Positions 1 to 6,752 are shown, counted from the stretch's first letter. The stretch: 8,871 bases of DNA from JAUWKC01 sp035529895 (GCA_035529895.1 DATKVV010000093.1:1-8871); one strand, 5' to 3'. Translations and numbers: made by a program. Notes: generated from the sequence alone by a model not told the origin.

Positions 1-129
1 AGAACGCTTCGCGTACAAGACCGCGATGATCGATGGCTGTCGAGAACACCTGCAATGGTCGCGGGTTTGACCGATCATGTTTGGTCTTTGCGTGAATGGC
101 TGAGTTATCCGGCCGTTCAATTAACATAA
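1..129 (+). CDS. C-terminal end of a DDE transposase (IS1-like), partial
   Basis: Frame 1 is open from the first base to TAA at 127-129 and encodes 42 residues. They include RTLRV, then RTPAMVAGLTDHVWSL, then REWLSYP. The run T-P-A-M-x-A-G-L-T-D-H-x-W-S/T-L is the recognisable C-terminus of DDE transposases often annotated as IS1-like, which usually end with an H-x-TLRV...TPAMAAGLTDH-x-W segment. The catalytic part would lie left of the window, so it cannot be judged whether the element is intact. No terminal inverted repeat could be placed with confidence in the bases after the stop. The family assignment is from memory of the motif; the exact IS group is less certain than the transposase call. 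Confidence 0.75.
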   Translation, partial: RTLRVQDRDDRWLSRTPAMVAGLTDHVWSLREWLSYPAVQLT

Positions 130-282
130 GACACAAGGAAATTATGGTGCAGACTCATATTCCCCCGACAAGACATATTGGACTGGGCCTGGTGGAACGG
201 CTTACCTCAACCCAATCCGCTTGAAACCGTGAAGATTATATATGCGCTTTGGAGCGGCGGTCAAGGAAAAAATATCGGAACC

Positions 283-311
283 TTGCCATTTGCGCCCGGA
301 CAAGATAGATA
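283..311 (+). promoter_or_regulatory. Sigma70-like promoter for the alpha/beta hydrolase
   Basis: TTGCCA at 283-288 and TAGATA at 306-311 are separated by exactly 17 bases. The predicted start near 318 leaves a leader of about 50 bases before the ATG at 371. The stretch 130-282 upstream holds no gene that I recognise. Confidence 0.5.
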
Positions 312-370
312 TTATACACGATTGAGAGACGCAGAAGAATTTGCAGACGTGGCAAGCAGGGGATTTCGAG

Positions 371-1222
371 ATGAGAAGAATTCCGAAGCTCTGGGTCGCA
401 GTGTTGTTGGTATTGGCGGTCTTGTCGGGCTGCGGGCGCGAACGCGAAGGGCGGGCGCTTTCATGGGATAATGTCGCCATAAGCTACCGGGTGCAAGGCG
501 AGGGCGAGCCGGTGCTTGTATTTGTTCACGGCTGGTGCTGTGATAAGAGCTACTGGAAATTTCAGGCGGCACACTTTTCAAAGCGGCACAAGGTGGTAAC
601 CATCGACCTTGGAGGGCATGGAAAGTCCGGTCTGGGGCGGAAGGCCTGGACGATGGAGGCGTTCGGCAAAGACGTTGCGGCGGTCGTCGAAAAACTTGAC
701 CTTGACCGGGTCATTCTGATAGGGCATTCGATGGGCGGAGCTGTAATCATAGAAGCGGCCCGGCAGATGCCCGAGCGGGTAACGGGCCTGGTCGGGGCCG
801 ATACGTTCCTCGACCTTGAGAAGCAATACACCCGGGAGCAAATTGAGCAGAGGGTCGCGCGTTTCAGGGCAAATTTTGTAGACGAGACGAGTAAACTGGT
901 GCGCGGCGTTTTTCCGCCCGGCGCGGACCCGGCGCTGGTGGAGTGGGTTGTCAGGGACATGTCGGCCGGGCCGCCGGAGGTTGGAGTCGGCGCCATGGAG
1001 GGGTATTTGAGCTTTGACGCCAAAGAAGCGCTGAAGGAGGTTCGAAAGCCGATATATTGCATAAACTCGGTGATGCGTCCTACGAACGTGGAGGCGGGGC
1101 GGCGATATGCTGCGGCCTTCGAAGTGAAACTTATGTCAGGCGTGGGGCATTTTTTAATGCTGGAGGACCCCGAAGGATTTAACCGGCTGCTCGCCGAAAC
1201 GATAAATGAGCTTAGTCGGTAA
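371..1222 (+). CDS. Alpha/beta hydrolase lipoprotein
   Basis: A 283-residue predicted outer-envelope lipoprotein of the alpha/beta hydrolase fold; the substrate cannot be told from sequence. The first ATG in this frame is at 341, but ATG 371 is preferred: AGGGG lies 8 bases before it, and it begins a clean signal peptide (MRRIPK, then a hydrophobic run) ending in lipobox LSGC with Cys21. The oxyanion-hole motif HGW is at 53-55, the nucleophile elbow GHSMGG has Ser120, and the catalytic histidine is His260 in GVGHFLMLEDPE. The cap region is around 145-205. The acid of the triad is hard to find: after strand beta-7 (PIYCINS) the sequence runs V-M-R-P-T, where family members usually carry Asp or Glu. 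It sits alone on its strand behind its own promoter and converges on the ThuA gene. The fold is sure; activity is uncertain. Confidence 0.9.
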   Translation: MRRIPKLWVAVLLVLAVLSGCGREREGRALSWDNVAISYRVQGEGEPVLVFVHGWCCDKSYWKFQAAHFSKRHKVVTIDLGGHGKSGLGRKAWTMEAFGKDVAAVVEKLDLDRVILIGHSMGGAVIIEAARQMPERVTGLVGADTFLDLEKQYTREQIEQRVARFRANFVDETSKLVRGVFPPGADPALVEWVVRDMSAGPPEVGVGAMEGYLSFDAKEALKEVRKPIYCINSVMRPTNVEAGRRYAAAFEVKLMSGVGHFLMLEDPEGFNRLLAETINELSR

Positions 1223-1229
1223 CTAAAGC

Positions 1230-1242
1230 CTTGTCGGACAAG
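1230..1242. terminator. Short dyad between convergent genes
   Basis: CTTGT-CGG-ACAAG forms a 5-bp stem with a 3-base loop in the 33-base gap between the hydrolase stop (1222) and the ThuA stop (1256). It could serve both strands, but neither side has a T-run, so termination is only a guess from position. Confidence 0.2.
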
Positions 1243-1255
1243 TAAGACGTTGTAA

Positions 1256-2272
1256 TCAGAGTTTGTGGTCCGAAAGTTTCACTCCCGTTTTATGCTTGTC
1301 CATGCCGATAGGATTCGGGTTATAGTCGCCGACAATATCGACCTTGCTTTTGGCCGGTATCTTATCCTCCATCCCCATGCACCAGTAGCATGCGTTGACG
1401 AGCAGCCGGCGGAAGCCTTCGCTCCTGAGGTCGTCCCCATGCCCCATAGTTGTGCTGAAAACGCGGGAGGTTTTTCCCTGTCCGCCGGTATAGGTCTTCG
1501 TCCAGGCCACGGGCACGAGCTGCTTATCGGGGTTGGGTTTATCCTGTGGATTCATGCCGAGGAGGACCTGACCCATAATCAGCGGTTTGCTGTCGCCGGT
1601 CAGCGTGGTGATGCCGTAAACATCGGAGGGTCCCCAGATGTCGTCGACGCCTCTGACAATGGGATGGTTCTCCATGCCTTTTGCGATAAGGCCGCGCGTG
1701 CTTTCTTTTTGGTGCTGTCCGTAGTGGTTGATCCAAGTCTCACCGAGGACCTGCCGGCCGTAGCCGCCGTCGAATTGTTTGTCTTTGAAGCTGTATTTGG
1801 CGTAGGGGCTATCGAGGTTGTTCTTGTACCTGAAGGCATGTGTGGATGTTCGTAATCCCATAATGGGCCTGCCGGAGTCGGTGTAATCAATGATGAGTTT
1901 CATCTGCTCATCGGGAAGCTCGCGGAAGCGGGTGAAAAGCACCATAAGGTCGGCAGTTTTGAGTGCTTCGAGGCCGGGGATATTGTCGACGGTTTTCGGG
2001 TCAATCAGGCCTGTTTGTTTGTTTATGGCAAAAAGCACCGTGCATTTGAAGCCGTGATGCACGGCCAGGATTTTTGCCAGTTGGGGCATAGATTCTTCCG
2101 AGCGGTATTCCTCATCGCCGGTTACAAAAACGATGTGCTTTCCTTTGCCTGGGCCGGCCTTACCGTCGTAGACGACCCAGGGGTTATCGGCCGTCGATTC
2201 TTCGCGTGAGGTACAGAACAGCCCTCCAAGCACAAGTACCAAAAGCACAATCGCATATCTTATCGTCTTCAT
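1256..2272 (-). CDS. Secreted ThuA-domain protein
   Basis: A 338-residue exported protein with one ThuA-like domain, a class I glutamine-amidotransferase-like fold named after trehalose utilisation. In planctomycetes such proteins are common, and their biochemical role is not established. A signal peptide covers about residues 1-26 (KTIRYAIVLLVLVLGGLF); the LFC before TSREES is not a standard lipobox because Phe sits next to Cys. The domain runs from about 38 to 305, with GKHIVFVTGDEEYRSEES (about 45-62), HHGFKC, IPGLEALKTADLMVLFTRF, GLRTSTHAF (139-147), GRQVLGETW, HYGQHQKESTRG, DDIWGPSDVYG, VAWTKTY and RRLLVNACYW (288-297). Two in-frame ATGs lie six bases apart; GAAAGGG at 2280-2286 is 7 bases from ATG 2272 but only one base from ATG 2278, so 2272 is preferred. 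The length is ordinary for this subfamily and no key segment is missing. Confidence 0.92.
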   Translation of the reverse strand: MKTIRYAIVLLVLVLGGLFCTSREESTADNPWVVYDGKAGPGKGKHIVFVTGDEEYRSEESMPQLAKILAVHHGFKCTVLFAINKQTGLIDPKTVDNIPGLEALKTADLMVLFTRFRELPDEQMKLIIDYTDSGRPIMGLRTSTHAFRYKNNLDSPYAKYSFKDKQFDGGYGRQVLGETWINHYGQHQKESTRGLIAKGMENHPIVRGVDDIWGPSDVYGITTLTGDSKPLIMGQVLLGMNPQDKPNPDKQLVPVAWTKTYTGGQGKTSRVFSTTMGHGDDLRSEGFRRLLVNACYWCMGMEDKIPAKSKVDIVGDYNPNPIGMDKHKTGVKLSDHKL

Positions 2273-2332
2273 CTTCATACCCTTTCATTTCAATCAACCA
2301 ATGGTCTTGTTTAACAGGCCGCCGGATGAGTC

Positions 2333-2361
2333 AGCTTAACAGACTGCGGCTTGTTTCACAA
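2333..2361 (-). promoter_or_regulatory. Possible promoter of the ThuA gene
   Basis: On the minus strand TTGTGA (2356-2361) and TAAGCT (2333-2338) are 17 bases apart, giving a leader of about 54 bases. The -35 lies in a small perfect dyad, GCTTGT-TTC-ACAAGC at 2349-2363. Both hexamers are only partial matches, so this is weak. Confidence 0.3.
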
Positions 2362-2459
2362 GCGCGTTTTATAGTGTGCCGGCAAGGGAGAAAGGGGGCT
2401 TGCGGCGGTGTCACCGTAATCTTCCGAGGCAAGCGGCAAGCGACGGGGCGGTGCAGAGA

Positions 2460-2771
2460 TTAGCGAACATTCAGCGACCCCAACTGTTCGGTTAAGCGGG
2501 TGTACATACCGACGGTGAAATAGCAGGCCCAAACGGTAACCAGGATGACTACAACCGTGACGATAAGCCTGGTAATAACTGTGTAACGGGGGTTGAGCCA
2601 GACAAGCGGCAGCGCAAGAGGCCCGAGGCACAAAAGAGCGACTACAACGACGGAGGTAGCGAAATACCATTTTGTTTTCAACGTGGCGGGTCTTTCGAGG
2701 AACTCGCCGCAAAAACGGCACTTTATCGCCTCATCCTGAATCTCTTCTGCACAGAACGGACATTTCTTCAT
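2460..2771 (-). CDS. Zinc-ribbon protein with two membrane helices
   Basis: A 103-residue protein. It begins with a compact zinc ribbon, MKKCPFCAEEI followed by AIKCRFCGEFL, in which Cys4, Cys7, Cys18 and Cys21 form two CxxC knuckles. Two hydrophobic segments follow, about 34-58 and 66-88, joined by a short loop (WLNPRYTVITR), and then a polar tail. This is a common bacterial arrangement in which a cytoplasmic zinc ribbon is tethered to the membrane; no reaction is known to me. The nearest purine-rich stretch upstream, GAAAGGCAGAAAG, is some 15 bases away and is a poor ribosome binding site, but the start is fixed by the CPFC motif. It is co-directional with the ThuA gene, 187 bases downstream, so co-transcription is possible but not shown. 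Confidence 0.8.
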   Translation of the reverse strand: MKKCPFCAEEIQDEAIKCRFCGEFLERPATLKTKWYFATSVVVVALLCLGPLALPLVWLNPRYTVITRLIVTVVVILVTVWACYFTVGMYTRLTEQLGSLNVR

Positions 2772-2849
2772 AAGCCGGTCGCTTTCTGCCTTTCATATCG
2801 GGGCAAGAGTGCACCCGCGTAGAAACGCGAACAGACAGTAACAGAAGTA

Positions 2850-2868
2850 TTCCTGCTCGCGGCAGGAA
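2850..2868. repeat. Inverted repeat, 7-bp stem
   Basis: TTCCTGC-TCGCG-GCAGGAA is a perfect 7-bp dyad with a 5-base loop. It lies about 80 bases upstream of the zinc-ribbon gene, within its probable leader or promoter region, so it could be an operator or an RNA hairpin. No T-run follows on either strand. Confidence 0.4.
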
Positions 2869-3101
2869 CCGTAAACCCAAAGACGCATCTATTCGTATAT
2901 CGGCACAGTCCGATGGGTCTTGCAATAATTATGCCGGCCACAGGTGGGCGCGTTTGCCGCGGCGGATATGGACAAACAGACGCTGTCGGCATCATGACTC
3001 GTCGCGGCGCGAGCGGCCGGTATCGTTAGGGCTTGTCGATTCGCGGCGGTGAATCGGTCAGCTCCAGACAGTCCTGATCAATAATATGCCTGCTGCCCGC
3101 G

Positions 3102-3133
3102 GGGCCCTTAAATTGGGAGTGTGTCAAGGGCCC
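3102..3133. repeat. Inverted repeat GGGCCCTT / AAGGGCCC
   Basis: Perfect 8-bp arms at 3102-3109 and 3126-3133 flank a 16-base loop that includes AATTGGGAGTGTG. It is about 90 bases downstream of the lipoprotein stop codon. It may be a transcript-end structure; without a T-run a factor-independent terminator is not supported. Confidence 0.35.
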
Positions 3134-3219
3134 TCCGCCGCGAGTAAAATGGGTCGAACAGGGCTTAAGGGGCCGGTGATGACCGGGCAATCAGGCCGGG
3201 GCGGCGATGGGGTGAGACC

Positions 3220-3600
3220 TCAGATTTCCAGACCCGTCAGGTCGCCGCCTTTTTCCTTGAGCTTGTTGTAATATACCCCAAATCGCTCCTTGAGGGCAGA
3301 AACCGACTTATTCAGATTGTCGAGGTCGGCTGTGAGGGCCTTGGCCTCGGCGCCGAGCTTCTCGGTAAGCGGAATCTCCCCTATTTTCTTGATCAGCTTG
3401 TTGGCTTCCGCGGTTTTGGCCTGGATTGCATCGCGGTAGGCGGCGGCCATAGCACGGAGGTCCTTGACGGCCATGTTCTCGGCTTCGGCCTTAACCTCAC
3501 TTATAGGCTTGTTCTCATCGGCCTTCTTGCCGCAGCCAGAAAGCCACAGCGTGCAAACCGCCAACAGAAAATACAATGTTACTTTTCCGACAGTTTTCAT
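3220..3600 (-). CDS. Small coiled-coil lipoprotein
   Basis: A 126-residue lipoprotein. Residues 1-22 are a signal peptide (MKTVGKVTLYFLLAVCTLWLSG) with lipobox LSGC and acylated Cys23. The mature part is almost entirely charged, Ala/Leu/Lys/Glu-rich helix (about 34-117) with heptad-like spacing (AEAKALTADLDNLNKSVSAL), suggesting a coiled coil, and ends GGDLTGLEI. The start is well supported by AGGAGA (3608-3613), 7 bases before the ATG. I do not recognise a named family; it resembles short helical planctomycete lipoproteins of unknown role, perhaps structural in the envelope. A TATAAT lies about 70 bases upstream, so it is probably its own transcription unit rather than part of the neighbouring dockerin operon. 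Confidence 0.8.
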   Translation of the reverse strand: MKTVGKVTLYFLLAVCTLWLSGCGKKADENKPISEVKAEAENMAVKDLRAMAAAYRDAIQAKTAEANKLIKKIGEIPLTEKLGAEAKALTADLDNLNKSVSALKERFGVYYNKLKEKGGDLTGLEI

Positions 3601-3670
3601 TTTTCATTCTCCTAAAAAAGGCTCTATTCCAAGTGTTACTTCCAACCCTTGGGCGTTGCCCTCGGGGGCC

Positions 3671-3676
3671 ATTATA
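3671..3676 (-). promoter_or_regulatory. Probable -10 box of the lipoprotein gene
   Basis: A perfect TATAAT reads on the minus strand about 70 bases before the lipoprotein ATG. The sequence 17 bases further upstream is only TTTTTC, so the -35 is poor. Between the box and the gene, GGGC-AAC-GCCC could form a small leader hairpin. Confidence 0.4.
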
Positions 3677-3750
3677 GCAACTCGGTTCGCAAGGAAAAAA
3701 CCCTGGCGGCTAAGAGAATAATAAGCACTCTGGTCGGATTCGAAAAAGAG

Positions 3751-5358
3751 CTATTCGGCGCATCCGAGCCAGTTGTCCGCAAATACAGTGAGGCCGGGTA
3801 TACCGACCAAATTATCAACAGGGTCGCTTATGTCGCAGTCAGGGTCGCGCAGAACATCCGCGGAGCCGGCGGACCATGCGGAGGCGAACAGGGCAAAGTC
3901 GGCCAGGTCCACGTCGCCGTCGCGGTCGAAGTCGGCGCGAAGGCAGGGCCGCAGGATGTGCAGGCCGTCCAGACCGAAGTCGGCAAGGTCCTCGACAGGC
4001 GCAAACAGCCGGAGCAGGTCGCGGTTGCGAGCAACGATGCGGCCCCTGTCGCTCAAGAGGTCGCCGTGGCCGACAGGTCCGAGACGCGCATCGACAAAGT
4101 CGACCTCGGTGGAGAACCAGACCTCTCCGTGCGGCCAGAGGTAAACGGCATCAAGGCCGAAGATTTTCGGTATAGGCTCGATTGGCTGGAACCTGGCCAT
4201 CAACTGCGCGTTGGTTTTGAAGATGCGACCGTCCTGACTAAGGAGGTCGCCACGGCCGATAGTGACCCCGAGGCTCTCAGAGAAGAAATCCTGCTCGGTG
4301 GAGAACAGCAGCAGGCCGTCGCGGCCAATCGCGACCGCGTCCAGCCCATAGTCAGCCAGCGGCGGTTGCGGGCGGAACGGACGAACAAGGTCTTCGCAGG
4401 TGCGCACGATACGGCCGGAATCACTGAGCAGGTCGCCATGATGCAGCGGCCCGAGGGTTTCGCTGAAGATGTCCTGTTCCGCCGAGAACCATATCCGACA
4501 ACAACAGCAACTCAGATTCGAAGCCGGCGCCGGCCTGACGCGGGTAACGGCATCGAGGCCGATATCGGGCGCGGGGGGCATAATACCCAGTCGGCGGGTA
4601 AGCTGATTATTGGTGCGAATGACGCGGCCGCTTGCGCTGAGCAAGTCGCCGTCGCTGACGTACAGATTTTTAAGCCGGTTTGCATCCGAAGGGTGAAAAC
4701 CTTCTTCGGTCGAGAACCAGATTGCGGGCCAGGGTACAGCCACCAGGTGCATGCTGAAGGTATGCAGCGGGTCGGCGGGCGAAACCTGCGCCAGGTCTAT
4801 CTCTATCCAGGGAAAGCCCGCCTTGGGGAAGGCGACGCCGCTGTCGAACCTGAGGCCTTCAAACTCGTTAATGCGTCCGTGAAGGGTCATCTGATGCACG
4901 AGGGCGAAGTCTCCGCCTATTTGATATTCGCCGTCCATCCGGCCGACGTATTTAGGTTCAGCGCTAATGCTTGTAAAGCGCAAGCCGCGTACGGCAAAAT
5001 AGCAGAACCACATGTCCCGGTCTGTGGGAACCAGCCAGAAGGCTCCCCTTATGGGCACTGGGATAGTGGGCCGTCCGCAGAGCAGGCAATCGTCGATGAG
5101 AGTACTACCCTCGATAAGCTGATAGCGAAGCGCTCCGGCGGCGCAGAAAGGCGACAGAGCCGACGTTATCTGGTTAATGTCTGCGGGATTGATGTCGCCG
5201 ACCGGCTCCGAATCCGGAGAAGAAAGGCTCTGGATTTCGCCGTCCAAGCCGGGTTCTGCCAGGACATCGTAAGCGAAGGCCGGAACAATCAGGGCCAGCG
5301 CGATTATTATTATGAGGCAACGACTCACGGACAAGTTAGAGAAGTGTTTGGTATCCAT
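3751..5358 (-). CDS. Secreted four-repeat protein with dockerin-like C-terminus
   Basis: A 535-residue exported protein of unknown function. GGAGG stands 9 bases before ATG 5358, and a signal peptide follows (basic/polar N-region, CLIIIIALALIVPAFA). The frame stays open upstream to 5547, but the promoter at 5410-5438 lies inside that extension, so 5358 is the start. Residues 45-210 are a unique N-terminal region with DINPADINQI and an FxWLVPTDRDMWF segment. Four tandem units then begin at about 212, 289, 350 and 413; each reads (I/L/V)(W/L)FS(T/A)E, then GDLLSxxGRI(V/I/F), then GLD(A/G). Between units one and two lies a run of four cysteines (284-287). Residues 474-535 resemble a dockerin: ADFDRDGDVDLADFALF with calcium-loop-type aspartates (476-487), then a degenerate second half ending VFADNWLGC. 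The repeats may fold as beta units; the dockerin suggests attachment to other extracellular parts. No catalytic motif was recognised. Confidence 0.85.
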   Translation of the reverse strand: MDTKHFSNLSVSRCLIIIIALALIVPAFAYDVLAEPGLDGEIQSLSSPDSEPVGDINPADINQITSALSPFCAAGALRYQLIEGSTLIDDCLLCGRPTIPVPIRGAFWLVPTDRDMWFCYFAVRGLRFTSISAEPKYVGRMDGEYQIGGDFALVHQMTLHGRINEFEGLRFDSGVAFPKAGFPWIEIDLAQVSPADPLHTFSMHLVAVPWPAIWFSTEEGFHPSDANRLKNLYVSDGDLLSASGRVIRTNNQLTRRLGIMPPAPDIGLDAVTRVRPAPASNLSCCCCRIWFSAEQDIFSETLGPLHHGDLLSDSGRIVRTCEDLVRPFRPQPPLADYGLDAVAIGRDGLLLFSTEQDFFSESLGVTIGRGDLLSQDGRIFKTNAQLMARFQPIEPIPKIFGLDAVYLWPHGEVWFSTEVDFVDARLGPVGHGDLLSDRGRIVARNRDLLRLFAPVEDLADFGLDGLHILRPCLRADFDRDGDVDLADFALFASAWSAGSADVLRDPDCDISDPVDNLVGIPGLTVFADNWLGCAE

Positions 5359-5409
5359 CGGTTTATTCCTCCAGTTTTGACCATTGACAAACCGACCACA
5401 CGCAACACG

Positions 5410-5438
5410 ATAGTATGCACCTCGGAGCTTAGAGTCAA
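5410..5438 (-). promoter_or_regulatory. Sigma70-like promoter of the dockerin protein gene
   Basis: On the minus strand TTGACT (5433-5438) and TACTAT (5410-5415) are exactly 17 bases apart, both one mismatch from consensus apart from the central bases. The predicted start near 5403 gives a leader of about 45 bases ending in GGAGG and the ATG at 5358. Confidence 0.65.
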
Positions 5439-5756
5439 GAGGAAAAAAGGCGTTTGGCGAGAAAAAATGCAATGGGCGGCCGAGCAAACCGATTTTAAGG
5501 GGTTTTGGGGACGTAATTGAATTTCTGCCCACCCAGAGAGGCATCAACCATCAATCCTTTGTCGGCCATGACCGTGCGACGGCCGAGGAGCAAGCGCATA
5601 GCGGGTTCGGGCTTGAATTAGCAAAAACTATTTGCCTTTTGATGCTCTTCTATCCGCTCACAAACAAGAACCGCCGCCTCGGAAAAACTGACGGGATGCG
5701 GTGTGGACAGGCCTGCAATAGTACAGGCTCATTTTCAACTCGGGCCCAATCTTGAT

Positions 5757-5785
5757 TTGCGTAAAAGGCAAATTTGTGGTAAAAT
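5757..5785 (+). promoter_or_regulatory. Sigma70-like promoter of the prepilin gene
   Basis: TTGCGT (5757-5762) and TAAAAT (5780-5785) are separated by 17 bases. The predicted start, about 5791-5793, falls on the edge of a 12-bp palindrome, and the leader to ATG 5909 is about 117 bases, long enough for regulation at RNA level. Confidence 0.6.
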
Positions 5786-5790
5786 TGTTT

Positions 5791-5835
5791 ATGTCCGGAC
5801 ATTCGGCGTGGTAGAGAGCATGCGCCGAATCCGGA
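5791..5835 (+). promoter_or_regulatory. Palindrome and leader stem-loop at the prepilin start site
   Basis: ATGTCCGGACAT at 5791-5802 is a perfect 12-bp palindrome directly after the -10 box. The same bases can also pair with a downstream arm: TCCGGA plus TTCGGCG (5794-5799, 5802-5808) matches CGCCGAA plus TCCGGA (5823-5835), a 13-bp stem with a 2-base bulge and a 14-base loop. The palindrome could be a repressor operator, or the stem could cap and stabilise the 5' end of the mRNA. No T-run follows, so it is not a terminator. Confidence 0.5.
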
Positions 5836-5908
5836 GAACAGGACCAACGCCTTTTTGCCAATCTTTGGCGGACAGTAAAAGCAGTTGGAGGAAGATGCAA
5901 GGACTGGA

Positions 5909-6706
5909 ATGAAAAAACAAAGAGGATTCACCCTGATAGAGCTCCTGGTGGTAATTGCCATCATCGCGCTGCTGATGGCGATATTAATGCCGGCGCTAAG
6001 CAAGGCGAAGGTCCAGGCGAAAGCGGTCGTGTGTCTGTCGAACCTGCATCAATGGAGCCTGGTCTGGAAGATGTTCGCCGATGACAACGAGGGCCGTTTA
6101 GTGGCGGAACTGCAGTGGGTCAAACCGGTGATGAGCCACTGCGACGACGCGGACCTGCTCAAATGCCCCGCGGCGGCAAGGCCCAGAGAGCCCGTGACGG
6201 CCCAGAAAGACCGGTTCGGCCGCAAGTTCCATGCCTGGGTGCGGTGGGAGGATATGGACGACAACGGCACCTATGAGACCTATTTTATCGGCAGCTACGG
6301 TTATAATCAATGGTGGGCCTGGGCCACAGCCGGGGAGGGCAGGAGGTTCGAAGAAGGCCTCTGGAAGACGGTCAGTATGAAAGGTGTGGCGTATGCACCG
6401 TTGATGTTGGACGGCGCCAGAGACGGCGCTACCCCCTGGCACACCGATGAGCCTCCCGAATACGACGGGCAGATATACGAGTCGACGCCTGGTGACGAAA
6501 ATGAAATGAGGAACTTCTGCATAAACCGGCACTACGAGGCCATAAACGGGCTTTTTGGCGATTGGTCCGCCAGAAGGATCGGACTAAAGGAACTGTGGGA
6601 GCTGAAGTGGCAGCGCAAGTGGAACGCGGAAGGAGAACCGCCGCCGGCGGAATTCTACGACCCGCAACATTGGACGTACCCGATGAAAGACTACGCCGGC
6701 CTGTAG
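5909..6706 (+). CDS. Prepilin-type (type II secretion-like) pseudopilin
   Basis: A 265-residue protein with a class III signal. MKKQRG is followed by FTLIELLVVIAIIALLMAI; prepilin peptidase should cut between Gly6 and Phe7 and methylate Phe7, and Glu11 is the conserved mature +5 glutamate. The hydrophobic helix continues to PALSKAK, and Cys42 in VCLSNLHQWS follows as in planctomycete members. The globular part is rich in Trp (WVRWEDMDDNGTYETYF, YNQWWAWA). The tail, INRHYEAINGLFGDWSAR (205-222) then GLKELWELKW, is a variant of the H-x-DG motif typical of these families, with Trp where Gly is usual. ATG 5909 is chosen because AAGGA is 5 bases upstream; an in-frame TTG at 5885 would add eight residues before the signal and spoil it. 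No secretion or pilus genes are adjacent, as is usual for these abundant solitary genes. The role on the surface is unknown. Confidence 0.93.
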   Translation: MKKQRGFTLIELLVVIAIIALLMAILMPALSKAKVQAKAVVCLSNLHQWSLVWKMFADDNEGRLVAELQWVKPVMSHCDDADLLKCPAAARPREPVTAQKDRFGRKFHAWVRWEDMDDNGTYETYFIGSYGYNQWWAWATAGEGRRFEEGLWKTVSMKGVAYAPLMLDGARDGATPWHTDEPPEYDGQIYESTPGDENEMRNFCINRHYEAINGLFGDWSARRIGLKELWELKWQRKWNAEGEPPPAEFYDPQHWTYPMKDYAGL

Positions 6707-6719
6707 CGGCAGGCAGGCC
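6698..6719 (+). other. GC-rich dyad over the prepilin stop codon
   Basis: GGCCTG (6698-6703) and CAGGCC (6714-6719) can pair around a 10-base loop containing the TAG stop; a competing stem is GCAGG-CAGGC-CCTGC (6709-6723). There is no T-run, so this is at most a 3'-end structure. Confidence 0.25.
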
Positions 6720-6752
6720 CTGCAATAAGGGCGGTGCGTGAAGGGGCACTCG

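Larger units (their letters stand above)
2772..3219. other. 448-base intergenic stretch with several dyads
   Basis: No protein gene is convincing here on either strand, and I see no tRNA or other RNA signature. It contains CGCGT-AGAA-ACGCG (2816-2829), TTCCTGC-TCGCG-GCAGGAA (2850-2868), GGGCCCTT and AAGGGCCC separated by 16 bases (3102-3133), and CCGGT-GATG-ACCGG (3173-3186). The last two follow the stop of the minus-strand lipoprotein gene and may be part of its 3' end, but no T-run follows them. Confidence 0.5.
5359..5908. other. Divergent intergenic control region
   Basis: 550 bases lie between the starts of the dockerin protein (leftward) and the prepilin (rightward). Each gene has its own promoter here, listed separately. 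The middle part, about 5440-5750, holds nothing that I recognise: no RNA gene and no ORF with a credible start. Short dyads near the prepilin include GCCAA-TCT-TTGGC at 5857-5869. Confidence 0.6.

Noticed and set aside
178..471. 97-codon plus-strand ORF before the hydrolase
   Set aside because: It needs a TTG start, has no ribosome site, overlaps the hydrolase signal peptide in another frame, and resembles nothing known.
2768..2995. 75-codon minus-strand ORF upstream of the zinc-ribbon gene
   Set aside because: No family resemblance, and it runs through the 2816-2829 and 2850-2868 dyads; composition is like intergenic DNA.
3086..3271. 61-codon plus-strand ORF
   Set aside because: It crosses the GGGCCCTT/AAGGGCCC dyad and overlaps the end of the lipoprotein gene antisense, with no supporting signal.
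3649..5520. 623-codon open frame on the plus strand, longer than the gene opposite it
   Set aside because: It is antisense to the dockerin protein. The minus-strand reading has a promoter, ribosome site, signal peptide, four internal repeats and a dockerin tail; the plus-strand product has none of these. GC-rich third positions explain the long mirror frame.
5359..5547. N-terminal extension of the dockerin protein to ATG 5547
   Set aside because: It would place 63 residues before a clear signal peptide, and the strong promoter at 5410-5438 lies within it.
5650..6003. Minus-strand ORF in the divergent region
   Set aside because: It overlaps the prepilin signal sequence and promoter antisense, has no recognisable motif or ribosome site, and contains the shadow of the hydrophobic helix.
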